From NCBI GenBank assembly GCA_964470455.1, contig CAYYCX010000025.1:1-44711 (forward strand): 44,711 nucleotides of DNA, in the 5' to 3' direction. Made by a program: the position numbers and the translations under genes. Below, piece by piece: positions 1-7,334 of the stretch. Every line of letters starts with the position of its first letter. Position 1 is the first letter of the stretch. The stretch is from JAWXBM01 sp964470455. GTDB taxonomy: Bacteria > Pseudomonadota > Gammaproteobacteria > Xanthomonadales > SZUA-36. A model generated the notes under the pieces. The model saw nothing but the letters and a program-made list of their open reading frames with translations. It searched no databases and was not told the DNA's origin.

Positions 1-1667
1 TCAGGATGGCGAGGTAGGCGAGGCAAACCGCCAGCCGGACGCGCATCGCCGCGCTCTTCCAGGAAGGCCCGAAGCTGGTTGGTTTCCTTCGTCTGGATAT
101 TGATCAGGAACTGGTTGGGCGCGTTGTCGGGCAGGTTCTGCCGCCAGTTGTCGAGGAGTTCGTTGCGCACGATGGTCAGCAACAGCAGCACCATCAGCCC
201 CAGGCCAAAGGCCACCAGCTGCACGATGCTCTCGCGGCCGCGACGTGACACACTGGCCAGGCCGTAGCGCCAGGCGGCGCCGGCCGCGCCGCGGAAACCG
301 CTGAGGGCCCGCACCAGCAGCCAGCCGGCGATGCCAAGGATCACGAAGGTAATGCCGGCTCCGGCCAGGATGGTCAGCACCAGCCGCGTATCGCGCACCA
401 GCCACAGCAACAGCAGCACCAGCGCGGCGACGGCCGCAATCCAGGGTATGCCGTATCGCAGCGGCGGCGGGTCGAGGTCATGGCGCAGCACGCGCATCGG
501 TGAGGTGCGGCCCATCTGCCACAGGTCGGGCAGGGCGAAGCCAGCCAGAATGCTGATGGCGGTGAACACGCCCACCAGCACCGGCTGCAGGCCGGGTGGC
601 GGCAGTTGCCCGCCGATCATGTCGCGCATCAGCCAGGCCAGCCCGTATTGGGCGGCGTATCCGATCAGGCTGCCGAGCAGCGCGCCGGCCACGGCCAGTA
701 CCAGCAATTGCAGCATACTGCTGCGGATCACATAAGCCTGTGAAGCGCCCATGCACTTCATCAGGGCAATGCGGTCGCGATGCCGGTGCGCGTAGCGGCG
801 TGCGGCCATGGCCACGGCCACGGCGGCCAGCAGCACCGAGATCAATGAAGAAAGATTCAGGAAGCGCCCGGAACGCTCCATGGCGCTGCGGATCTGCGGG
901 TTGGTGTCGCGGATGTCTTCCAGGCGTTCGCTGGTGGAAATGCGTTCCGCCAGCGCGGCCTTGAAGTTCTCGATCGGCGTGCGTTCGCCGGCAAACAGCA
1001 TTCGGTGGGAAACCCGGCTGCCCGGTTGTACCAGCCCGGTGGCTTCGAGATCGGCCAGGTTGATCAGCAGCGTAGGAGCCAGGTCAGCAAAGCGGAATCC
1101 CTCATCCGGCCGCTGCTCCAGCACGCGGCTGACCCTCAGTTGCACCCGGCCCACTTCCAGGGTGATGCCGGTGTCGGCGCCCAGCCGGGCCAGCAAACGT
1201 GGCGAGGCCCAGGCTTCTCCGGGCGGGGGCACATGGTTGGCAACCGAAATGTCGCCGAGCAGTTGCGGCGCGGTTTTAAGCTGGCCGCGCAGCGGGTAAT
1301 TTTCGCTGACGGCATTGATGCCGGCCAGGGTGTTGGCGCCGTCATTGTTCTCATCAACCACGAACACCACGCTGGGCATGCTGGTGACGCTGGCCACCCG
1401 CAGGCCGGCGGTTTCGGCCAGGGTGGCGTACTGCCCGTCGATTTCCATGGCCGAGGCCAGCCGCAGGTCAGCGGCCAGGGATTCAGCAGCGCGGCGTTCC
1501 ACCGCCTGGCCCACGCGGTCGGTGAGAAAGGCCACGGCGGTCAGGGCGCTGACCGCCACCAGCAAGGCGACGGCCAGCACGGTGAGTTCACCGGCTTTCC
1601 AGTCGCGCAGCAGCAGGCGCAGCGCCAGCCGAGCCGAATGCCGGGTTTTGAATGGGGGCCGGTTCAT
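1..1667 (-). CDS. FtsX-type ABC transporter permease (YbbP-like), cut by window edge
   Basis: Inner-membrane permease of a MacB/FtsX-family exporter, partner of the ATPase encoded just upstream. Its ATG (1667) overlaps the ATPase stop in an ATGA, so the two are translationally coupled. The frame stays open for about 555 codons to the window edge; E. coli YbbP is about 800 residues, so the C-terminal third is missing. An N-terminal membrane anchor (LAVALLVAVSALTAVAFL) is followed by a large periplasmic domain. FtsX-type helices come next, near SLISVLLAAVAVAMAARR and MLQLLVLAVAGALLGSLIG, then further helices. ATPase, permease and divergent tesA reproduce the E. coli ybbP-ybbA-tesA order. The substrate is unknown; in E. 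coli the pair is linked only loosely to envelope functions. The last roughly 15 codons look Pro/Arg-rich and unlike the family (see findings). Confidence 0.85.
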   Translation of the reverse strand, partial: MNRPPFKTRHSARLALRLLLRDWKAGELTVLAVALLVAVSALTAVAFLTDRVGQAVERRAAESLAADLRLASAMEIDGQYATLAETAGLRVASVTSMPSVVFVVDENNDGANTLAGINAVSENYPLRGQLKTAPQLLGDISVANHVPPPGEAWASPRLLARLGADTGITLEVGRVQLRVSRVLEQRPDEGFRFADLAPTLLINLADLEATGLVQPGSRVSHRMLFAGERTPIENFKAALAERISTSERLEDIRDTNPQIRSAMERSGRFLNLSSLISVLLAAVAVAMAARRYAHRHRDRIALMKCMGASQAYVIRSSMLQLLVLAVAGALLGSLIGYAAQYGLAWLMRDMIGGQLPPPGLQPVLVGVFTAISILAGFALPDLWQMGRTSPMRVLRHDLDPPPLRYGIPWIAAVAALVLLLLWLVRDTRLVLTILAGAGITFVILGIAGWLLVRALSGFRGAAGAAWRYGLASVSRRGRESIVQLVAFGLGLMVLLLLTIVRNELLDNWRQNLPDNAPNQFLINIQTKETNQLRAFLEERGDARPAGGLPRLPRHP

Positions 1668-2389
1668 GCGGCAGCGGCTTCGGGGCCAGGAACAAATCGT
1701 CCGCCTTCCATGTAATAGATGCGCTGGCAGCGCGAGGCGAGGTTCAGGTCATGGGTCACCAGCACCAGGGTGGTGCCCGATTCGGCGTTGAGCTTGAACA
1801 GCAGGTCCACCACCTGTTCGCCGGTTTTCTGGTCGAGATTGCCAGTGGGCTCATCGGCAAACAGGATGGAGGGTTGCATCACAAAAGCCCGGGCGATGGC
1901 CACGCGCTGCTTTTCGCCTCCGGAGAGCTGGTGCGGATAATGCCGCCGGCGCGGCTCCAGTCCCACGGTGCGCAACGCCTCGCGGGCAGCCTGCGCCGGA
2001 TTGGGCGTGCCGGCCAGCTCCAACGGCAACATTACATTTTCCAGCGCCGTCAACGAAGGCACCAGGTGAAAGGACTGGAACACAAAGCCAACCCGGTCGG
2101 CGCGCAGCGCGGCGCGGCCGTCTTCATCCAGCGCCGTGAGTTCGGTGCCATCCAGCCACACCCGGCCGGAGGTGGGAACATCCAGGCCGGCCAGCAGTCC
2201 CAGCAACGTGGATTTGCCGGCACCGGATGCACCCACGATGGCAATGGTTTCACCGCGTTCGATCTTCAGGTTGGCATCATCCAGTATGGTGAGCGGCCCC
2301 TCAGGGCTGGTAACCTGTTTGCTCAGGCCCAAAGAGCGCAGGACAGGCGCTTGCCTGCCGGTTTGTTGAGAAGGAGTTGCTTCACCCAT
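1664..2389 (-). CDS. ybbA: ABC transporter ATP-binding protein (YbbA/LolD-type)
   Basis: Cytoplasmic ATPase that powers the adjacent FtsX-type permease. Walker A (GASGAGKS), the Q-loop (FVFQSFHL), the signature LSGGEKQR, Walker B (ILFADEPTGNLD) and the switch His (LVTHDL) are all intact. From this start it has 241 residues, normal for the MacB/LolD class. The open frame continues upstream to 2452, but those 21 codons run into tesA. I choose the ATG at 2389 because the resulting N-terminus (MGEATPSQQ) fits the family. That start shares the palindrome CATG with the tesA start on the other strand. No strong Shine-Dalgarno precedes it; a purine run lies about 8 bases upstream. Confidence 0.9.
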   Translation of the reverse strand: MGEATPSQQTGRQAPVLRSLGLSKQVTSPEGPLTILDDANLKIERGETIAIVGASGAGKSTLLGLLAGLDVPTSGRVWLDGTELTALDEDGRAALRADRVGFVFQSFHLVPSLTALENVMLPLELAGTPNPAQAAREALRTVGLEPRRRHYPHQLSGGEKQRVAIARAFVMQPSILFADEPTGNLDQKTGEQVVDLLFKLNAESGTTLVLVTHDLNLASRCQRIYYMEGGRFVPGPEAAAA

Positions 2390-3017
2390 GAGTTCTTTTT
2401 CCGGATTATTGATGTCAGTTTTGATCACGCTTTCGGCAAGCGCCAGTGCCATTGGTTCAGTCGACGAGCGGGTGATCCTGGTACTGGGAGACAGTATCAG
2501 CGCGGCCTACAACATGGAACAGTCGCAAAGCTGGCCTGCGCTGCTGTCCGGCCGTCTTCAACAAGATGGCTACGCTTACCGTGTTTTCAACTCCAGCATC
2601 ACCGGTGACACCACCGAAGGAGGGCTGAACCGGCTGGGCCGTTTGCTGCAAAGCGAGCAGCCGGCGGTGGTGATCGTGGAACTCGGTGGCAATGACGGTT
2701 TGCGGGGTTTGTCGCTGGACGTGACGCGAAGCAACCTGGAAGCGATGATCACGCAAAGCCAGCAGGCCGGCGCCGAAGTGGTGCTGGCCGGCATCCAGTT
2801 GCCGCCCAACTACGGCCAGAGTTACACCGAGCGATTTGCGCGGATGTACGGGGAACTGGCTGAGGAACATGGGACGCAGCTGATTCCTTTCATCCTGGAT
2901 GGGGTCGCGCTGAACCCGGAGCTGATGCAGGAGGATGGCATACACCCGAATGTGGCGGCGCAGCCTGTGCTGCTGGACCACGTTTGGGGTGCATTGCAAC
3001 CCCTGCTGAGCAAATAG
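2388..3017 (+). CDS. tesA: GDSL-family acyl-CoA thioesterase I / lysophospholipase (TesA)
   Basis: Periplasmic SGNH hydrolase that cleaves acyl-CoA, lysophospholipid and simple esters. All SGNH blocks are present: GDS with nucleophile Ser36, the block II Gly (SSITGDTTEGG), GGND with Asn102, and DGIH with Asp183 and His186. The first 24 residues form a hydrophobic Ser/Ala-rich export signal with an unusually uncharged n-region (cleavage probably near ASAIGS). AAGGAG at 2371-2376 is the ribosome-binding site, 11 bases before the ATG. A stop at 2367-2369 rules out an earlier in-frame start. The length of 209 residues matches E. coli TesA. It is divergent from ybbA, and the PDZ gene follows after 6 bases. 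Confidence 0.95.
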   Translation: MSSFSGLLMSVLITLSASASAIGSVDERVILVLGDSISAAYNMEQSQSWPALLSGRLQQDGYAYRVFNSSITGDTTEGGLNRLGRLLQSEQPAVVIVELGGNDGLRGLSLDVTRSNLEAMITQSQQAGAEVVLAGIQLPPNYGQSYTERFARMYGELAEEHGTQLIPFILDGVALNPELMQEDGIHPNVAAQPVLLDHVWGALQPLLSK

Positions 3018-3023
3018 GCGGCC

Positions 3024-4034
3024 ATGCCGCAAGGGCAGGACCAGGACCAGGGCCAGGGCCGCAACCTGCTGGTCCTGCTGGCTGCGCTGGTGGCGCTTTG
3101 GGGAATCATGGGATGGTTTGACATTGCCCGGCAGGCAGAAGCGGGCATCACGCTGGATAACCACCAGGCCATCATCGCCGTCCTGGCCGGCAGTCCGGCG
3201 GAACAAGCGGGGCTGCAGCCGGGCGACCAGCTCATCTCGATTGCCGGGGTTGCCGCCGCCGACGTACGCGCCATGGCGCAGTTGCCACGCGCGAAGGTGG
3301 GCGATACCCGGGTGTTTCGACTGATCCGCGCGGGAGAAGAGCAGCAGGTACAGGTCACCTACGCAGCCCTGCCTGCATCGGCCCAGCACAAGGAACGCAG
3401 TGAACGGTTGCTGGGTTTTGCTTTCCTGCTGTTTCCGCTGCTTGCCCTGCTGCGCTGCAATACCATGGCCACGCGCATCCTCGCCCTGATGGGTATCGGC
3501 CTCAGCCTCGCTTTCCTGGCGGGGCCGCACATAGGAGTAGCCAGCGCCCGCGGCCTGGCGGCCACCATCGCCAGCCTGTTCGTGATGGTTGGCCTGGCAG
3601 CCATGCTGCACTTCCTGCTGGTTTTTCCGCGGCGGCGCGGCCTGGTGGATACGGGGGCGGGCCGGATGCTGGTTTATGCGCCCGCACTGCTGTTGTGGGG
3701 GTTACTGGCCTGGCGCCTGCTGTTCCTGCCGCCTGCCACCGATTTGCTGAACTCGGCCAGCCGGCTGTTCCTGGGCCTGGTGGAGGGCGGGTATTTCCTG
3801 GTGGCGCTGTTCCTGCTGCTGCACAATTACAGCAAAACCGATCGCTCGCTGCGGCGGCGGCTGGCCCTGAATGGCATGCTGTGGTGCACGGTGATTGGTG
3901 TATTGCCCGCCTGCATCGGCCTGCTGGTCGCGGTGTTTTCCCCGGCGTCACACTTACCCGGGCAGGACTATTACTTCCTGTCGCTATTGCTGGTGCCATT
4001 GGGCTGGGCGCGGTCCGCCCGCCTAAGCTGTTGA
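3024..4034 (+). CDS. PDZ-domain integral membrane protein, no output domain
   Basis: I do not recognise a named family. The 336 residues begin with a Gln/Asp/Gly repeat, then a membrane helix at about 14-31. A PDZ-like domain follows at about 40-115 (AIIAVLAGSPAEQAGLQPGDQLISIAG is the typical carboxylate-binding and hairpin region; shown here only as a guide, about 45-70). About seven more helices lie between roughly 128 and 330. Proteins with this plan (periplasmic PDZ followed by a seven-helix module) often carry a cytoplasmic kinase or phosphatase domain. This one stops right after its last helix, so any output must come from a partner. It starts 6 bases after tesA and is probably co-transcribed. 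It could be a sensor, or a scaffold for periplasmic proteolysis. Confidence 0.75.
   Translation: MPQGQDQDQGQGRNLLVLLAALVALWGIMGWFDIARQAEAGITLDNHQAIIAVLAGSPAEQAGLQPGDQLISIAGVAAADVRAMAQLPRAKVGDTRVFRLIRAGEEQQVQVTYAALPASAQHKERSERLLGFAFLLFPLLALLRCNTMATRILALMGIGLSLAFLAGPHIGVASARGLAATIASLFVMVGLAAMLHFLLVFPRRRGLVDTGAGRMLVYAPALLLWGLLAWRLLFLPPATDLLNSASRLFLGLVEGGYFLVALFLLLHNYSKTDRSLRRRLALNGMLWCTVIGVLPACIGLLVAVFSPASHLPGQDYYFLSLLLVPLGWARSARLSC
3038..3060 (+). repeat. Hexanucleotide repeat in the start of the PDZ gene
   Basis: Four near-perfect 6-bp units (GGACCA, GGACCA, GGGCCA, GGGCC) encode the Gln-Asp/Gln-Gly run at residues 5-12 of the PDZ membrane protein. A gain or loss of one unit would keep the frame and change the tail by two residues. 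Confidence 0.6.
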
Positions 4035-4148
4035 AAATTGGTTGTTTAAATTCTGTTAAGCCCCGTTTTTGCAGTAGGCAATCGGGAAATTACAGGTTAT
4101 CATCCGCGCAGAACGTGTGGGTGGAGCACTGGAAAGAGTGTTGAAGCT

Positions 4149-5069
4149 TTGAATCGAATTTCCCGATACCTGTTTTGCAGCCTGATGCTGCTGGCCAGTG
4201 CGCCGGTTTTGAGCGACCCGCCGGCCGATTTTCCCCTGTTGATGAATTCCACGGATCGCAGCCTGCAGATCCAGATGGAAAACATCGTCCGCTCGCAGGG
4301 CCTGTGGCGCAATGTGGAACGCGGCGAACTGGCGCTGCTGCTGGCCATCGTCACCGACCCGGATCATCCGCGACTGGCTGAGCTGAATGGCCACAAGATG
4401 ATGTACGCCGCCAGCCTGCCCAAGATCGCCATCCTCTTTGGGGCCGCCGTGGGGCTGGATGAAGGCCGCTTGCAGCTGGACGATGCGCTGCACGAGGACA
4501 TGATCAACATGATCCGCTACTCGTGCAACGACTGCGCCACGCGCGTACTGGAGCTGGTGGGCCGCGATGAATTGCTGGAACTCCTGCAGGCGCCGGAATA
4601 CGATTTTTATGACGCCAACGGCGAAGGCGGCCTGTGGGTGGGCAAGGCCTACGATTCGCGGCCGGCTTACTCACGTGATCCGCTGAACAACATTTCCCAC
4701 GGCGCCACCGCATTCCAGGTGGCGCGTTTCTATTACCGCCTGCAAACCGGCACGCTGGTCAGCCCGGAGTTCACGCAGCTGATGCAGGAAGCACTATCCA
4801 ATCCCGGTATCCAGCACAAGTTTGTCAAAGGCCTGCGCCGGGTGGGGGGTATCAATATCCTGCGCAAGTCCGGTACCTGGCGGGACTACCATGCCGACAG
4901 CGCCCTGGTGCGTGGGCGCGAGGATACCTACATCATCGTCGGGCTGGCCAGGAACGCCAGGGGCGGCGAATGGCTGACCCAGCTGGCCGAGCCACTCAAC
5001 GACCTGGTGCGGGACCACAGCAAATCCCCCAACCGCCGGTTGGCGGCTTTGGGTTCGGTCAGTCCCTAA
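4149..5069 (+). CDS. Exported class A beta-lactamase-like serine hydrolase
   Basis: Periplasmic or secreted serine hydrolase of the beta-lactamase/transpeptidase fold. Residues 1-22 form a signal peptide (SRYLFCSLMLLASAPVLS). The catalytic motifs are Ser89-Leu-Pro-Lys92 (SxxK), Ser125-Cys-Asn127 (SDN loop) and Lys240-Ser-Gly (KTG box). The omega-loop region (RDPLNN, about 176-181) lacks an obvious general base in the place of class A Glu166. That makes efficient beta-lactam hydrolysis doubtful and an esterase or peptidase role more likely. The start is a TTG at 4149, preceded by GGAAAGAG (4131-4138); no in-frame ATG gives a complete signal peptide. Its stop directly abuts the stop of the convergent E2 gene. 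Confidence 0.85.
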   Translation: MNRISRYLFCSLMLLASAPVLSDPPADFPLLMNSTDRSLQIQMENIVRSQGLWRNVERGELALLLAIVTDPDHPRLAELNGHKMMYAASLPKIAILFGAAVGLDEGRLQLDDALHEDMINMIRYSCNDCATRVLELVGRDELLELLQAPEYDFYDANGEGGLWVGKAYDSRPAYSRDPLNNISHGATAFQVARFYYRLQTGTLVSPEFTQLMQEALSNPGIQHKFVKGLRRVGGINILRKSGTWRDYHADSALVRGREDTYIIVGLARNARGGEWLTQLAEPLNDLVRDHSKSPNRRLAALGSVSP

Positions 5070-5080
5070 TCAGTCCCTGA
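5059..5080. repeat. 11-bp tandem duplication spanning two convergent stop codons
   Basis: TCAGTCCCTAA is followed directly by TCAGTCCCTGA. The first copy supplies the TAA stop of the serine hydrolase. The second starts with the complement of the TGA stop of the E2 gene. The two genes therefore end back to back with no spacer. Confidence 0.8.
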
Positions 5081-6320
5081 TAAAAATTGTTGCTGGCTGT
5101 TCCAGGAAGTCTTTCAGGCACTGGATGACTTCAGCCGCATCGTAGCCGTCGATGAAACGGTGATCGAAAGACGAAGACAGGTTCATCATGCGGCGTATCA
5201 CCACCTGGCCGTTTTCCACCACCGGCCGGTCCACCGCCTTGTTAACACCGAGAATGGCAACCTCAGGCAGGTTGATGATGGGCGTGGTCACAATACCGCC
5301 CATTTTCCCGAGACTGGTGATGGTGATGGTGGAGCCGCTGAGCTCCTCGCGTTTGGCGGTATTGTCGCGGGCTGCGCCGCTGACCCGGCGGATTTCCGCC
5401 GCCATGTCGTGCAGGCCGCGCGCTTCGGCATGCCGCACCACCGGCACTTTCAGGCCATCCGGAGTCTGCGTGGCGATGCCCAGGTGCACCGGGTTGTGGC
5501 GGATGATCACATTCCGCTCTTTGTCGTAGTGCGCATTGCACTGCGGGAATTCCGCCAGCGCCCGCACCAACGCCATGCCGATGAAGGCCAGTGGCGTCAG
5601 CTTCTCTTCGCGCGCGGCGATTTTGCTGTTGAGGTGGTTGCGCAGTGATTCCAGGGCGGTGATATCCACCTCCTCGACATAGGCGATCATGGGAATTTCG
5701 CGATTGGCGATTTCCATGCGCTCGGCGATCTTGCGCCGAAGGCCAATGACCTTGATTTCGGTGCTGCCCACGGCGCGCTTCAGGCCGCCGCCGGCGCTGG
5801 CCGGGCTGGCTGAGGTGGTTGGCTTGGGCGCTGTGGTGCCGGCCTGGAAAGCTTCGAAATCCTTCTTGAGGATGCGGCCCCGTGGGCCAGTGGCTGGAAC
5901 CCGGCTCAGGTCCACGCCGGCTTCGCGTGCCATGCGGCGAATGCTGGGCGAGGTGCGGACTTTTTCGTTGCTGGCCGGCACTGGCTCAGCTGCCGCAACG
6001 GATGAGGCAGGTTCGGGTTTCTCTACGGTCTTTGCTGCTGCGGGCTCGGCCGCGGCAGCGGCGCCACCCGAGGTTTCAAACACGATCAGAGGCGAACCCA
6101 CCGCGATCACATCACCGATGTCGCCGGCGATGGACTTTACCGTGCCGTTGACCGGCGAGGACAGTTCCACCGCGGCCTTGTCGGTGAGCATGGAGCAGAT
6201 CGGGTCTTCTTCCTTGACGGTGTCGCCGACTTTCACCATCCACTCGGCGATTTCGGATTCCACCGTGCCTTCGCCCAGGTCCGGCAGCTTGAAAACATAC
6301 TCGTTAACGTTCTGGCTCAT
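5070..6320 (-). CDS. bkdB: Branched-chain 2-oxoacid dehydrogenase E2 (dihydrolipoamide acyltransferase)
   Basis: Core acyltransferase of the complex that turns 2-oxo acids from Val, Leu and Ile into branched acyl-CoA. Domains in order: lipoyl domain (about 7-82, lipoylated Lys48 in MLTDKA), an Ala/Pro-rich linker, the E1/E3-binding domain (about 125-165, SPSIRRMAREAGVDL and GPRGRILKKD), a second linker, and the catalytic CoA-acyltransferase domain with SFDHRFIDG near the C-terminus. I start at 6320 (MSQNVNEYVF), giving 416 residues. Its ATG overlaps the E1-beta stop (ATGA). The longer open frame to 6455 adds 45 residues unlike the family. It is the last gene of the E1-alpha, E1-beta, E2 operon. 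Confidence 0.93.
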   Translation of the reverse strand: MSQNVNEYVFKLPDLGEGTVESEIAEWMVKVGDTVKEEDPICSMLTDKAAVELSSPVNGTVKSIAGDIGDVIAVGSPLIVFETSGGAAAAAEPAAAKTVEKPEPASSVAAAEPVPASNEKVRTSPSIRRMAREAGVDLSRVPATGPRGRILKKDFEAFQAGTTAPKPTTSASPASAGGGLKRAVGSTEIKVIGLRRKIAERMEIANREIPMIAYVEEVDITALESLRNHLNSKIAAREEKLTPLAFIGMALVRALAEFPQCNAHYDKERNVIIRHNPVHLGIATQTPDGLKVPVVRHAEARGLHDMAAEIRRVSGAARDNTAKREELSGSTITITSLGKMGGIVTTPIINLPEVAILGVNKAVDRPVVENGQVVIRRMMNLSSSFDHRFIDGYDAAEVIQCLKDFLEQPATIFIRD

Positions 6321-7333
6321 GCCGCCTCCATCACTTTGCGGATTCCGGCAATCATGCGCTTCTGGCCGGGGAAATACTGCCACTCGTAGGCATGCGGGTA
6401 GGGCGTGTCCCAGCCGGTGACGCGCTCGATCGGCGCTTCCAGGCTGTAGAAACATTCCTCCTGCACCGTGGCCACCAGTTCGGCGCCGTAGCCGCAGAAG
6501 CGCGTGGCTTCGTGCGCCACCAGGCAGCGGCCGGTTTTTTCCACCGAGGCGCGCAGCGTGTCCACATCCAGCGGCATCAGCGTACGCACATCGATGATGT
6601 CGGCGCTGACGCCGGCGGCTTTGGCCGAGGCCTGTGCCACATGCACCAGCGTGCCGTAGGTGATGATGGTCAGCTCGGTGCCTTCCTCCACCACCGCGGC
6701 TTTCCCGAGCGGCACGTTGTAATAGCCTTCCGGCACCTCGCCCAGCGGATGGCTGGCCCAGGACACGGCCGGCTTGTCCGGGTCGCCGTCAAACGGGCCG
6801 TTATAGATGCGCTTGGGTTCAAAGAACACCACCGGGTCGTTGGATTCGATGGCGCTGATCAGCAGGCCCTTGGCGTCGAACGGGTTGGAAGGCATCACGG
6901 TTTTCACGCCGGAAATGTGCGTGAAGATGCCTTCGGGGCTTTGCGAGTGGGTCTGCCCGCCGCGAATGCCGCCGCCGCAGGGCGTGCGGATGGTCACCGG
7001 CGAGTAGAACGTGCCGTCGCTGCGGTAGCGCAACCTGGCCAATTCGCTCACCACCTGGTCAAAACCGGGATAGATGTAGTCGGCAAACTGGATTTCGGCC
7101 ACGGGCCTGAGGCCATTAACGCCCATGCCGATGGCGGCGGCGATGATGCCACCCTCGGAAATCGGCGCATCGATCACGCGGTGCTCGCCGTATTTTTTCT
7201 GCAGGCCCTCGGTGCAGCGGAACACGCCGCCGAAGTAACCCACGTCCTCTCCCAGGATGACCACCGAAGGGTCATTGGACATCGCCAGGTCCATGGCCGA
7301 GTTCAGGGCCTGGATCATGTTCATCTGCGCCAT
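6317..7333 (-). CDS. bkdA2: 2-oxoisovalerate dehydrogenase E1 subunit beta
   Basis: Beta half of the thiamine-diphosphate decarboxylase component, pairing with the product of the gene just upstream. Hallmarks include ILGEDVGYFGGVFR near the N-terminus, the catalytic-loop segment RVIDAPISEGGIIAAAIGM, EIQFADYIYPGFDQ, and the transketolase C-terminal domain (ITYGTLVHVA, HEATRFCGYG). At 338 residues it is full length. Its start is 1 base after the E1-alpha stop, and its stop overlaps the E2 start, so the three genes form one translationally linked unit. The EIQFADYIYP/PCGGGIRGG signature favours the branched-chain class over pyruvate dehydrogenase. Confidence 0.93.
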   Translation of the reverse strand: MAQMNMIQALNSAMDLAMSNDPSVVILGEDVGYFGGVFRCTEGLQKKYGEHRVIDAPISEGGIIAAAIGMGVNGLRPVAEIQFADYIYPGFDQVVSELARLRYRSDGTFYSPVTIRTPCGGGIRGGQTHSQSPEGIFTHISGVKTVMPSNPFDAKGLLISAIESNDPVVFFEPKRIYNGPFDGDPDKPAVSWASHPLGEVPEGYYNVPLGKAAVVEEGTELTIITYGTLVHVAQASAKAAGVSADIIDVRTLMPLDVDTLRASVEKTGRCLVAHEATRFCGYGAELVATVQEECFYSLEAPIERVTGWDTPYPHAYEWQYFPGQKRMIAGIRKVMEAA

Positions 7334-7334
7334 G

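Noticed and set aside
2457..3611. 384-residue minus-strand open frame opposite tesA and the PDZ gene
   Set aside because: It opposes two genes with clear motifs and has His/Gln/Arg-rich composition typical of antisense frames in GC-rich DNA.
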